Source: Cephalotrichum gorgonifer (Eukaryota; Ascomycota; Sordariomycetes; Microascales; Microascaceae). Taken from it: a DNA stretch of 64,000 bases. Location: positions 682,001 to 746,000 of the forward strand of contig ONZQ02000008.1 of the NCBI GenBank assembly GCA_900312665.1. The letters run 5' to 3'. A program made the translations under genes and the position numbers. Shown here piece by piece: positions 49,605-60,541 of the stretch; positions within the stretch are counted from its first letter, which is position 1, and every line of letters starts with the position of its first letter. Below the pieces are notes generated by a model, which had not been told where the DNA came from, did no database searches, and saw only the letters and a list, made by a program, of their open reading frames with translations.

Positions 49605-51168
49605 CGGGCGGAAGGGAGGGGGAAGCAGCTGAGTGGTAGGGATAGGCCCGTAGGACGGAGTGTTGGGGTGGTGGGGGATAGGGCAGGGATATCTTTTTGC
49701 ATTCTGTACATCGGCGTTTTCGGCCAGGCATCCATCGGAACATGGGCAGCACAGCGGAGGAATGATATAAATCTGTGGCCCGTATTTCCGAACTGAGTGA
49801 CGTACATAACAAGGTTAGCCCGCCGTAGTGGCAGTGCGTCGTGTTAGCCGTGCTCCCGACGAGAGCCGAACACCTCACATCAACATAGGACAAAAGAACC
49901 ACAGGGACAAAGAGGGACTGCAGAATCATCCACGTCACAGCACGCTCTAGGCAAACGCAAGGGACGCAGCCAGTCCCACCACCCTTCTTTCCCCGCTATT
50001 AAATCGGCGGCACGTCCGGGGGTTTTGAGAGAATATTGTTATTGGGGCAGTGCCCCGGTTTCGAGCTGACCCGACCTCTTATATAAAAAACGAGGCGCCG
50101 AGGAAACCCAGCTCGACCACTCACCGAAACCCCTGCCCCCCTACCGCCCCCTTTTTTTTTTATCTGCACGATGTTGCACATCTCTACTCTACATTCGAGG
50201 CGGAAATTTTTCCAGGGCGGGAGGCGTGCGGAACAGGGCCGTCCGGCCAATGAGGGCGGGCACACCACCTTCTTTCCCCGAGACAAAAAACCTGGGAAGG
50301 AGGCGGGGAGGCGAATATTGCTGCACATGCTGCGCCGAGAAACCAGGTGGCAAGATGGGCCAGGAAAAAAAAATCTCATCGCATGATTAATATATAAAGG
50401 GGGTATTGGGTATTGGGTATTGGGTATAAAAAAACAAGCTATCCGGGGGGAGACCTCCCACCACTATCTTTCAATTTTTTGCCTCCCTCTTCTCCTTCCC
50501 CCCTTCCCCCCTTCTCCTTTCCTCTCTCTTCCCTTCTTCTTTTCTTCCTCTCCTTGTCTGGTTGAGGGAAAACTGGGGGGGGGAAGAAGGGGAAATAACT
50601 AAAACTCCTGTGGTCGAAACAGTGAGAAGAACCCGCGTTGGTGCTAAGTTGAGATCCCAGCTCCCCTGCCGCAAACTGAGCGGAAACGACAAGCAACAAA
50701 ATGGAATGAAAAAAAAAGAAATGAATCGAAAAGGGAAAAGAAGCGGGGAAGGAGTATGAAACGCGCCGCTACGATGAGGCCTCACGCCCGGGATCAACCC
50801 AGAGGAGCTATGCCACGGCGAATCGGTGTGGGCCTGCCAGCGACTGAGGCGGAGGAGCGTTGATATTCGGGGTCACCAGGGGGCAGAGGGGAGATTGCTA
50901 TCCACTCCCCACCAGGAAATAGGTGGGGTGAGGAGGAGGAGAGTTCGGCATGCCCTTGAGTCGGAGCTACCAGAGTCCCGGAGGGGGGATCGTGGGGCTA
51001 AGGGACTCGAGTGAGTCCTGATCGGAGTCGATAACGCCCTCGGAGCCGGAGGTCTCCGTAACGCCGGAATCCCAGCCGGGAGGGAACAGGCTAACGGGTC
51101 TCCGTCCGCCGGGAAAGTAGGTCTAACTGATATCCAGTGGGACCAGAGTCGCCACCACCTTCACAACC
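49605..51168. other. convergent intergenic region with purine/pyrimidine tracts
   Basis: Between the Hsp70-like (+) and zinc-finger-like (-) genes. It contains GGGTATT units at 50401-50427 and a long polypyrimidine tract (about 50471-50557) followed by a purine-rich stretch. No supported gene. Confidence 0.5.
50401..50427. repeat. GGGTATT tandem repeat
   Basis: Three 7-bp GGGTATT units followed by GGGTAT. It resembles telomeric sequence only in its G-run spacing and is not TTAGGG. Confidence 0.85.
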
Positions 51169-52146
51169 TCAATGTCTCCTCCGGCTCTGCCCCTCGGCCC
51201 TCCTCCTTTCCCTCTCCTCCCTCCTCGTATCGACCACGACGCTCGACCTCATCTCCTCATCACGCACCATCCTTGCCGTCCTATACCCGCTCGGCCTCAG
51301 TCCCGCGACCGGCACCCCCTCGCGCAGGGCCTTCTCCCTCTCGAACACGGCCGTGGATATCAGGCCGCCGTTCCACAGGTGGTCGAGGAAGAAGAAGTCG
51401 GGCCTCATCCCCCGCGCGTCGGCGCCGTCCCCGAAATGGTCCGCAATGTGCTCCATCCTCGAGTGGAAGTTCTCAAAGCGGCTCCTACCGTGCTTCTCGT
51501 CCGCGAAGAACTTGATTTTGTCGCAGAACCAGCACAGGCACGCCGCCGGCGACTCACCGCGCATGTGCTCCTCGAGCTCGTGGCGGATCCACGCCTGGCG
51601 CTCCGTCGAGGCGTCGAAGGTCTCCGTGCACCCCGTGTACCGCGCGAACTCGCAGGGTATCCGGCAGGACCTCAGCGTCGGGGTGGTGGTGGTGGTGGTG
51701 GGGGTATTATTGAGCGCGGCCATTGCATGCATGGCGTCGCGCGCCTGGTCCGAGAGCTCGGCTATGTCGGGCACATCGTCGGGGTTAAGGGTCCAGCCGC
51801 CGCCGCTGCTGCCGCCGCCGCGGTGATGATTCTGACGATGACGATGGCTGGCGGCCCCGGAAGTGGTGGGCACCGTATTGGAGAAGACGGACGAGACGAG
51901 CGTACCTTCTTCCGTCGACGCCCAGGACACTGTGCTGCGCTTACCCCGGGTGGACGGGTATTGGTGGTGGGGATGGTGCAGGGCCGGGGGGTCCAGAGTG
52001 CCGAAGACGTCACGGAGGATGTCGTCGTCGCCGTTGAGCCATGGCCCGAGGTGGTCGTCCTCGGTGACCTGGTGGCGCTGGGCCTGGGCCTCGGCGAGGA
52101 ATGTATGTATATATTTGGGATCGAAGTTTTCCCACGCAGGAGCCAT
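51169..52146 (-). CDS. fungal zinc-finger-like protein, function unknown
   Basis: Intronless, 325 residues from the ATG at 52146; upstream codons stay open but read a low-quality leader. After an N-terminal part with a His-rich region and a poly-Thr tract encoded by ACC repeats (about 155-165), two Cys/His clusters follow: PCEFARYTGC...WIRHELEEH (CX7C...HX4H type) and CLCWFCDKIKFF...NFHSRMEHIADHF. These look like irregular C2H2 fingers of a fungal family; metal binding is inferred. The C-terminus is Arg-rich. DNA binding and target are not shown. Confidence 0.75.
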   Translation of the reverse strand: MAPAWENFDPKYIHTFLAEAQAQRHQVTEDDHLGPWLNGDDDILRDVFGTLDPPALHHPHHQYPSTRGKRSTVSWASTEEGTLVSSVFSNTVPTTSGAASHRHRQNHHRGGGSSGGGWTLNPDDVPDIAELSDQARDAMHAMAALNNTPTTTTTTPTLRSCRIPCEFARYTGCTETFDASTERQAWIRHELEEHMRGESPAACLCWFCDKIKFFADEKHGRSRFENFHSRMEHIADHFGDGADARGMRPDFFFLDHLWNGGLISTAVFEREKALREGVPVAGLRPSGYRTARMVRDEEMRSSVVVDTRREERERRRAEGQSRRRH

Positions 52147-52807
52147 CGGGGGCGGGGCGCGGATGGATGGCTGAAAAAAAAAGTTGGATTTTGATGGATG
52201 GTTTGAAGCCAGAAAACTGGGGGATGGCAGGATGACGACGACGAGTGGGATGGATGTCCCCTCAGATACAACAAATATGGGGATATTACAAGGGCGATGT
52301 ACCATGAACCATATGGTGTTAGGGTGGGGTTCCTTCCCCATCAGGATTACGAGTTGGAGTACGGAGTACAGAGTAGTCCGTATTCTTAGTTACTCGTACC
52401 TGTTTCCCCGTCGGTCCCGCGTTTCCCGCCCGCGTTTCAACGTTTCAACTAGCGGACACTAAACGTTTTTAGGAATACTACTTCGAACTCCCCAGAGTCG
52501 AATGTCGCTGGGTCCAAATGGGACATCTCGAAAGGTCCCCGGACGAGAGAATACACCGAGTACAAACTCGTAGTACCTAGACTTCGTGGTAATAGCCGGC
52601 CGGGGGAATAATGCATGGAGAACCCCCCTCTCAAAAAAATCTCACAGCGAAATACTCCGGGGAGGGGGCGGGTGTGGGTCTTCCACCCTGCTTGTATCGA
52701 AGGGGACAAAGAACGTACGCAGCGTATGCGTGGGGAGACGCCATTAATCTTTGAAACCAGTTGGCGCTGACTAATCATCGAAATCGCGTCCCCAGGGGAC
52801 CTCCACC
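52147..52807. other. intergenic, promoter of the zinc-finger-like gene
   Basis: 661 bp. It contains a GTACGGAGTAC word at 52359-52369 and related words to about 52580. No gene. Confidence 0.5.
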
Positions 52808-55015
52808 CTACTCGGGCCTGCAAAGCACCCTCGCCTTGGCAATGACATTCTCGAACTCCAGCCGCGCCCCGGTCTCGTCCCCCCTCTTGATGACACCGGG
52901 GAATGCCACGCACCAAATCTCCCTCGCCGCGAGGCCCTCGTCCTCCTCGTACTCCTCCCCGCCGATGTCCTCCATCGTCGCCCCGTCGAACGCCGTGCGC
53001 TGGTGCGCCACCATGCCCGGCATCCACACGCGGAACTCGGCCTTCTGAACCGCCAGGAGCCGCGCGAGGTCAACCGACGAGGTGATGAGCGCGCGGAGGG
53101 ATGCGTCGCGCACGGGGTCCGCGGCCGGGGCGTCGCTCACCGCGGCGAGCGTGGCATTTATGCGCGCCGTGACGGCCTCGGTGAGGGCGTCCGTTTCCGG
53201 GGCGAGGGATTCGGTGGCGCCGTGGTGGAGGATGCTAAGGGTTGTTGAGCGCCATTGGTTTATGGGCTCTTCTGAGTGGGCTTTATGGGGGGGTTTCCGT
53301 GTTAGCAAAGATGGATAGGATGGAGGATAGGGGTTGAGCTACTCTTTCTAGCCCAGTATGTGTTCGTGTGTATGTGTGTTTGGAGAGAGAACAGGGGGGA
53401 TCATCTCACATAGTGACCGTAAGAGCTCTTCCACCTGCCTAAACTGGCGCGTCTGCTCCTCGGAGAGCCCGACAAAATAGGCGTTGAACACCATGTCGAC
53501 TAGTATCCCCGACACGACCGACTGTAGTAGGTGGACCTTGGCCATGGCCGCGAGCTCCTCGTACATGGGAGCGAACCGGCCAATCTCCTCTAGTGTATCT
53601 GGCGAGGCCTTTGAAAGATCTGCTCACCCACCCCAAGCATGTTAGTAGAAGGAAAAAAGACATCAGACACGGGAGGAAGGACGGCGGGATGAGAGGAAAA
53701 AGGGAAAGAGGGGGGTGGGATATAGCCGAAACTTACCTAGCTTCGACCTCCGAAAGTTGACAATCACCCAGTTCTGCAGCCCGTTTCCGAGTTTCGCCAT
53801 CCCCTCCCCAAACACCTCGTCCGCCATCTGCGCCGCCGACCTCGTGCTCGTGCTAACCCACTCCTTCAGGCCCCTGACCTGCGCCCTCAGCCTCCCGATC
53901 TCCTCATCGCGTTCCCGCACCTCGCCCCTCAGCAGGTCCCACCCCTCCCTCAGCTCCTCCCGCTCCTCCCGGCGGACCTCAACCTCTGCCTTCAGCAGCC
54001 TCAGCTCGGTGTCTGCGCGCAGGAACTGCTGGTTCAGCGCGCTGTGCCTCCCCTGCCAGAACGTGGCCGTCTCGCTCTCGTTCTGCGACAGCCGGTCCAG
54101 CTCCCGCGCGAACTCCCCCTCCATCACCCCCAGCTCCCTCTCCAGCGCCGCTATCCTCTCGTCCTTCTCCTTCATCTCCTTTAGCATTGCCGACGTCGCC
54201 GCGGCCGACCCCGCACTGCCGCCGGCGGGCGATGACCCGCCCTCGTGCTTGCCGCCAGACCCCTCCGTCGACGGCGCGTCTTCCCCAACCCCTCCGCCCG
54301 AGGACGAGCCGCCCCCGGGCCCGGCTTGTAGGGCCTTGGGCGGGGGCGAGATCACTCCGCCCCTGTTCCCGCTCGCGCTCCGGCCGCGCATGTTTCCTCC
54401 GCCAGAGGCGGCCCCCCCGGTCCGGAGGACGTGGGCGCTCCGCCTCGATTTGTCCCCCTGTCCTGCGCCCGCGGAGCTACTCATTGCGAGCGCCCCGCCT
54501 AGGTTAGCACTGGCGCTGGTGCTGGCGAGGTTGAGGCTGAGGCTGTGTTGTGTGCTGTCTCGCGGGGGCGTCGTCTCGCGACCCGTCGCCGTCCTCGCAT
54601 ACGGATATGGAAACGGGTGTGGATGGCGGGGTCGGCCAACGGAGGTGGGTGCGGGTGGGATAGCGGGGTATGGGTACCTAGTTCGCGCGAGGGGCACGAG
54701 CTCTACGGATTCGGTCTTGGCGTGGGATGTCGTCGTGGTGAGGAGATGGCGCCGCTTGGTGCTGCTGGTATGATGTCGGTCCCGGAAAATGTTGTTGCTT
54801 CGGGAGGTAATGCCAGGGCTCGGAGGGTGCTGATGAACTTGTAATTCGGCGTCCGGGGTCGTCCCCTCGTGGTTATGGCTGCCTGGTGGTGGCAGCAGGT
54901 GGGTTTGGTCGGCGGCCCTCCCCGCTGAAGAGTGCCAGCGCCAGCGCTGGCGGCGCTGGGAGTCGGTGGGTCGGGAGGGTTTCGTGGCGGACGAGACGAG
55001 GTCTGTTAGTGACAT
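52808..55015 (-). CDS. conserved fungal coiled-coil protein, function unknown
   Basis: Exons 53737-55015, 53410-53619 and 52808-53280 give 653 residues. The first 280 residues are disordered and Ser/Gly/Pro/Arg-rich. A coiled coil follows (about 285-400), starting near SAMLKEMKEKDERIAALERE and including ETATFWQGRHSALNQQFL. The stretch from LKEWVSTSTR to GNGLQNWVIVNFRR, then EEIGRFAPMYEELAAMAKVH in exon 2, is the most conserved-looking part and leads into a mainly helical C-terminal domain. I remember this layout from hypothetical proteins of filamentous fungi and know of no assigned role. The frame closes exactly over all three exons. Confidence 0.78.
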
Positions 55016-55722
55016 CAGCCCTGTAAGCCGTCGTTTTCAAGTTGGCATGGGCTTCTATTCCCGTTTTCTTTTCTTTTTCTTCTTCCGTGATTGAAATCGA
55101 TAAAACGCAAAGTGTTGAGTCTGAAGAGGTATTTTATCCCCAGTCTCTCATTATATTATCATATTTTCAGCCTTCGTAGCAGAGAAGGGTGTGGTGGCGG
55201 ACCAAAAGGGGAAGGGGCAAGGGAGGAGTAGAGGGAGGAGGGAACTTGGTATTATTGTCTTTGTTCTCGTCAGGCCACTAATACAGTCGAGTATTACGAG
55301 ATGTATCTTGACAATACTTTTGGTCAATAGATGGCCAGTTTAGAGTGGGGAATAGACCGAAACTTCTGTCACGCCACTCTGCATGTATTCTAGGCAACGA
55401 GATATCGACCACCACCCCTCCTCGCCCACGATGCCACCCGACTCTCCCGGGCAGAGATTTCTCCGGTGCTACATTTGCTTGGCCACCGAGTAGAGTGGTG
55501 TTGCGTCTGATAGGACGATGGCTTCCGTAGTCCCACCTTTCGGGCATCTGTTCCACGGATCATCCCTTCCGACGGTTGCACATCTGATGGAGATGGTCCG
55601 AGATATTCAAGTTTCTAGCTTCGGCCGGCCGCATCGTCCACGACTACAACCACGGCCACTGTCCTGAATGGCTGCATACCACTTCCGACAACGAGACAAG
55701 GCCGACACGTCCCACCCAGCAC
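55016..55722. other. intergenic, promoter of the coiled-coil gene
   Basis: 707 bp with no supported gene. Confidence 0.5.
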
Positions 55723-56609
55723 TCAAATCTCAACCTCCGCCACGACTTCATACGCCGCCCCGTCCCCGTCCCCCTCCTCCCCCTCAACCGGCTCAACCTC
55801 CTTCGCCCCCATCTTACATATCGCCACCCTATCAACCGCAAACCTCTCCAGCCACACATAGTCCTCATACCTATCCAATAAATTGCTCGCGTCAAGCGTC
55901 ATCGCCTTCCTCCTCCCCTTCCCGCCCTTGCCGCCCTTCCCCTTCCCCTTCGCTCCCCTCTCGCCACCGCGCACATATATTGTGTTGACGATTGTCGCGT
56001 GGAGCTTCAGCGGCCGCCTATCCTCCACCATCAGCCCCGCCGCTAGGAACTCCGCCCTCAGCCTCTCGCAGAACGGCTGCAGGACGCCACGGCCGTCCCC
56101 GTCCGCGGGCGGCGCGTAGAGGACCGTCGCCTCCGACGCTTTCTGCATGGAGCGTAACCCTCTCAACGAAACTTCCAGCGGGCCTCCCCCCCCTCCCCCT
56201 CCTTCGCCCGCCCGGCCCCCTCTGCCTCCTGTCTCCGCACCTCCGCGAGGATATCCCCCGCCTTCAAGCCCCTCAGCACCGCCGCCGCTTCCTCCACCCT
56301 CTCCACCTCCGGTAGGCTCATGACCCCGAGGGTGAGGTGCAGCGTCCCGAGCGGCCTGACCGCGCCGTCGGGGACCCTGAAGCACCTCTCGTTCGCCTCA
56401 CTCACCTCCCTCCTGAAGGAGCCGAGGCTGGCGGAGAGCTCTGGGCGGGAGGCCGGGGTGACGAGGGGGATGCAGAGGAAGTGCGTTAGCGGCGGTCGTT
56501 TGGGGATGGCTTTGGGCGTTGGGGCGTTGCTCTCGTTCTCGTCTGCAGAGACATTCCCGGTGGGGGTCGGGGCCTGCTGTGTGACTGCCTCTTTCCCTTT
56601 ATGATCCAT
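55723..56609 (-). pseudogene. AKAP7-like 2H phosphoesterase with a frame break (disrupted or misassembled)
   Basis: A 2H phosphoesterase of the AKAP7/ASCC1 (LigT-like) type, a fold acting on RNA ends or cyclic phosphates; substrate unknown. Frame 1 starts at 56609 and carries LHLTLGVMSL (first H-x-T-x motif). Frame 2 carries LEVSLRGLRSMQ, ATVLYAPPADGDGRG, LKLHATIVNTIYV (second H-x-T-x motif) and stops at 55723. The frames meet near an eight-base C run (56186-56193; G8 on the coding strand). One extra base there would give about 295 residues. A 98-nt intron (56143-56240, GTGCGG...CAG) would also join the frames but removes the conserved LEVSLRGLRSM. A sequencing error in the homopolymer is the simplest reading, so the gene may well be intact. 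Confidence 0.7.
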
Positions 56610-57481
56610 ACTTGTAGATGTAGAGACCTCCGTGAGCTTGGGACGTGGTGCACGAGTAGGTAGATGTACAAGTAGACGGGTGTAATGACGTCGAGTTAGG
56701 AAGCTCAAGTGACAAGGGAGGTAGAGCGTAGATGATATACTACGACGACAAGGTAGGGGAAAAGAAGAAAAAGTATACCAGCTCATCGAACGGCTGGTCT
56801 CAAAAGGTATTTATTATCCGCTGATGTTCACGAGATAGGTAGCACTTGTGCAATAGATGGATGAACGACATGTCAAGTTTGGAGCTTAGAGCTGAATCAG
56901 CTGGAGGTGGCACTCATTCGCGATTGCCCAGCTCGCAGCTTGCTTACCCCACATAGCGGCCCCACTCCAAACAGGCATCCAATGCAAGCTCCAGAGCTTC
57001 TTTGATAGCAATGACTCCCGCGGCCATCTTGTATCTCGATCGACCACAGGCCCGTCGACATGGGAAATTTCTTCATTTTGTTCAACGCAAACAGAACATA
57101 TCACCGTGGCGATTGCGAACATTTGACTCAATTTTTTTTTTAAAAAAGGCGCGGCTCCGTAGAATGAGAAACCTGGCTCTGAGGTTTCCACACTCAAGCT
57201 CCATGAACCCCTTCAACTATCGCTCCTCGCCTCGGGAGATGTGGCCGGATCTGGATTCAGTGAATATGCCAGATTAGACTGAGTAAGAGGCCAAATAAAG
57301 TAAATGCGCTAACTATCGCGAAATACTAAAAAATAATAATAATAAAGCCAACGAAACAGAATGCTATCGCCACCCATCCATACCCATTCCTCTATCCTCT
57401 TTCCCTGGTTCCAATTCATACACTTCTACACCTGCTCTCCCCTTTCCCCCTTCACTTCCCTTTGCCATCTCTGGCCCCTCC
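56610..57481. other. intergenic between RNase H1 and AKAP7-like genes
   Basis: 872 bp of 3' flank and promoter; no supported gene. Confidence 0.5.
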
Positions 57482-58938
57482 TCACTTCACCATCGGCTTC
57501 GCCGCCCCCGCGACAGCCAGCCTATCCGCCGCCTCGTTCCCGGGATTCATCGAGTGGCCCTTGATCCACTTGAACATCGTCTCCGAGCCCACCGCCTCCC
57601 GCGCCCTCATCCGCGCGACGATGGCCTTCACGAGGTCCTGGTTGAGGACGTCGCCGCCCGTGGACGTCTTCCAGTCCTTCTTCTCCCACGACTTCACCCA
57701 CACCGTGACGCAGTTGATGCTGTACTGGCTGTCCGTCACGATGCGGACCGGCTGGCGGAGGTCGGCGATCTCGAGGGCGCGGAGGATGGCCGTCAGCTCT
57801 GCGCGCTGGTTCGTCTGGACGGGCCCTCGGAGGCGTTCCGAGACGTTCCTGGAACAAAAAGCTTTGTTAACATGGAGAAGATCGTAAGAAAAAAAAGTAG
57901 AGAGGCAGATTGGGAGGCATACCTTGAATCGTTAATGTCGAAAAACACGCCGACACCTGCGGCCGCTCCCGCCCTCCCATTCCCCCGAGACGACCCGTCT
58001 GTATGGATCTCCAGGACCGGACGCTTCGACTTGACCCCCTTCGTGATGGATCTCTCCTCAACCTCGAACATCTCATCTCCCAGAACGCCGGCATCTAGCT
58101 CGACCTCGTCCTCCTCATCTTCCTCGGAGTCGTCGTCCTCCTCCTCCGCCTCCTCCACCTTCTCACCTATCCCCTCGATGGCCTTGGCGTCTCCCCACTG
58201 CTTGATGAAGTCCACGGCCTCTTCGCGCGTGGGGAACTTCTTGTACTTTGGGCCCTTCCACCCCTTGATGGCGTCCCTCGCCTTGTCCCAGTCCGAGAAG
58301 ATGCCCGTGTAGGAGCCCCTGGCGACGGCGTAGAACTTTGGCGGCTCCGGGTCGTCCTTCGACTTGACTTTCCTGCCGGCGACGAAGGCCTGCGCCTCCT
58401 CGATCGAGAGGAAGGACTTGTCTGTCGGGCAGTGTTAGTCTCTCCGGCTTTTAGCTTTCAAACTTGTCGGCTCTTAGCTTGCCCGCCGGGGAAGAGGGGG
58501 GGAGGAGGACGGCCCCTCCCTCCGAAAAAAAAAAGAAAGAAAGAAAGAGGGGAGAAATAAAAAGAGAACATGACTATTGCCGGGAAACTTACACGACGCG
58601 CCCTTGAAGCCTGTGGTTTGCGACTGGCACTCATCCCACGTGAGATAAACCCCGGGCCTCATCCCCGTCCTGACGGCGTAGTACTTCTGCATGTTCGGGT
58701 CGGTCCTCCGCTTCTTCTGGGGTGTTGAACCAGAAGACGAGGAGGAGACGAGCGGCCTCTTCTTTCCGGCTGAGGAAGACATGTTATATCTGTGTGCGGC
58801 GGCGGTGGCGGCGGCGGCGGTGAGAGCACTAAGTGGTGCCCCGTACGAGTACGAATAGTAGGTCGCCGGCGATTGCTTGGCGTAGGCGTACGTTCGGCTG
58901 ATCTGCAGCGCGGTTCTCCCGGGTGCAGCTCGGAGCAT
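57482..58938 (-). CDS. ribonuclease H1 with two hybrid-binding domains
   Basis: Cleaves RNA in RNA-DNA hybrids (R-loops, primers). Exons 58593-58938, 57923-58421 and 57482-57848 give 403 residues. Two hybrid-binding (Cauli VI-type) domains lie at about 85-132 (KYYAVRTGMRPGVYLTWDEC...) and 144-190 (KFYAVARGSYTGIFSDWD...), then an acidic linker (about 203-237). The RNase HI domain follows with the catalytic set Asp257 (HTDGSSRGNG), Glu299 (NQRAEL), Asp321 (VTDSQYS), Asp390 (NEAADRLA) and His380. From Met1 the first 79 residues contain no acidic residue and look like a mitochondrial presequence. A second in-frame Met53 (58782) with A at -3 would make a form starting near basic KK and KKRR clusters. 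Confidence 0.93.
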
Positions 58939-59086
58939 ATGCTACCCAATGCAGGTTTTACGTTCCTCTTACCCTCTCACTCTCTCACTCTCTACCCTTT
59001 CCCCGCTGTTGCCTTTGCGTGGTGAGGGTCTGATGTTGATTTTGGTACGTTGTAGTATGGAAGGGGCGATGTGGGCCCACGTATGT

Positions 59087-59106
59087 GTGAGTGAGTGAGT
59101 GAGTGA
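59087..59106. repeat. (GTGA)5 microsatellite
   Basis: Five GTGA units upstream of the RNase H1 gene. Confidence 0.85.
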
Positions 59107-59702
59107 GTGTATGTTTGGGGGTGTTTGGTGGAAACCGAGAATGGATGGGTTAAATGCGAATTTGTGGATACCGGGGTGGGTGTACTGTTGCCCTTTTAAT
59201 AGCAGCCAAGAACGGTCCTCTTAAAAGTCTGGCTGGTGGAAAGTAGTGATGAGATTTCAAGGTTCGTGTTTTTGTTTCGCGGTCCTTCCCTGGGTGAGCT
59301 TTCGATATGGTGATGAAATTTGTTCCTTGAACTTCTTCTCTCTCACCAGGTTTCACACCCTGTCGAAAGTTAATTTTTTTTTCTTTGATGCTGAAGTTGT
59401 ACAAAGAGAATGTCGTTTCATAAAAATAAGTACCCCAAGATTGGCGGGATTGAGAAGAAAGAAGAAAAAGAAGCACTGGGAAATGGCGAGAAAGAAATGA
59501 ACAGCGGAGAAGGAAGGAAGGAAGGGGGGGGGGGGTAGGGTATGGGTCGGTCGGTTATGCTTTCTTTGCTTTCGGTTGGGAGGGCGGGTGGGCGACGGTC
59601 ATAAAGGCCCGCTGCTGGTCTAGATGTCTGACCTATTAATGGGGAAAAAGGGGGGGGTAGGGGCAAGGCAGGGGGGGTAGGTACGAGTACGAGTAGTGTG
59701 GT

Positions 59703-60059
59703 NNNNNNNNNNNNNNNNNNNNNNNNNNNNNNNNNNNNNNNNNNNNNNNNNNNNNNNNNNNNNNNNNNNNNNNNNNNNNNNNNNNNNNNNNNNNNNNNNN
59801 NNNNNNNNNNNNNNNNNNNNNNNNNNNNNNNNNNNNNNNNNNNNNNNNNNNNNNNNNNNNNNNNNNNNNNNNNNNNNNNNNNNNNNNNNNNNNNNNNNNN
59901 NNNNNNNNNNNNNNNNNNNNNNNNNNNNNNNNNNNNNNNNNNNNNNNNNNNNNNNNNNNNNNNNNNNNNNNNNNNNNNNNNNNNNNNNNNNNNNNNNNNN
60001 NNNNNNNNNNNNNNNNNNNNNNNNNNNNNNNNNNNNNNNNNNNNNNNNNNNNNNNNNNN
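59703..60059. other. assembly gap 2
   Basis: 357 Ns. The left edge reads GTGTGGT and the right edge reads TCACCACAC, which are complementary. Confidence 1.
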
Positions 60060-60509
60060 TCACCACACTTCTCCATGCTGCCCCCCAGCTCCTTCTCATC
60101 TTCTAACTCCGCGACCCCCCCTCCTTCCTCCCCTTTTTGCCCTCTTTTGTCTCTTTCCTATTCCCTTCCTTTTCCATGCCCCTCCCAACAAAATGATTTC
60201 GCCCAACCCCCCACTCATACGAGCACACTCATACACTCATAAACTCACATCTCACATGCACTCCATGTCCACTCTACACCCCACCCGGCCACAGCTGTGG
60301 GCATGGCCTTATCCTTGTAGATAATTATGACAACCCACCTAGGACCTCACAAAATCGAAGCCCATGTACAGAGTAAACCGTCCGGAGAATCACAGGTCTG
60401 GTATTAGCAAAACAGCGATTGATCTCCCGAATGAACCCTGCACTTGGTGAATAGCCATTCAGGAGCTTAGGTGCCTTGAACCTTAAATCACGTTCCGATT
60501 CCGATATCA

Positions 60510-60541
60510 CGTGTATTCGTGTATGCGTGTATTCGTGTATT
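60510..60541. repeat. 8-bp tandem repeat CGTGTATT x4
   Basis: Four 8-bp units; the second ends in G instead of T. Confidence 0.85.

Noticed and set aside
50401..50427. GGGTATT repeats considered as an internal telomere remnant
   Set aside because: Unit is not TTAGGG and only three to four copies are present.
51172..52194. 340-codon plus-strand frame
   Set aside because: Exact antisense shadow of the zinc-finger-like gene; Gly/Arg-rich with no domain.
53715..54773. 352-codon plus-strand frame
   Set aside because: Antisense shadow of the coiled-coil gene; Ser/Pro-rich reading of the opposite strand.
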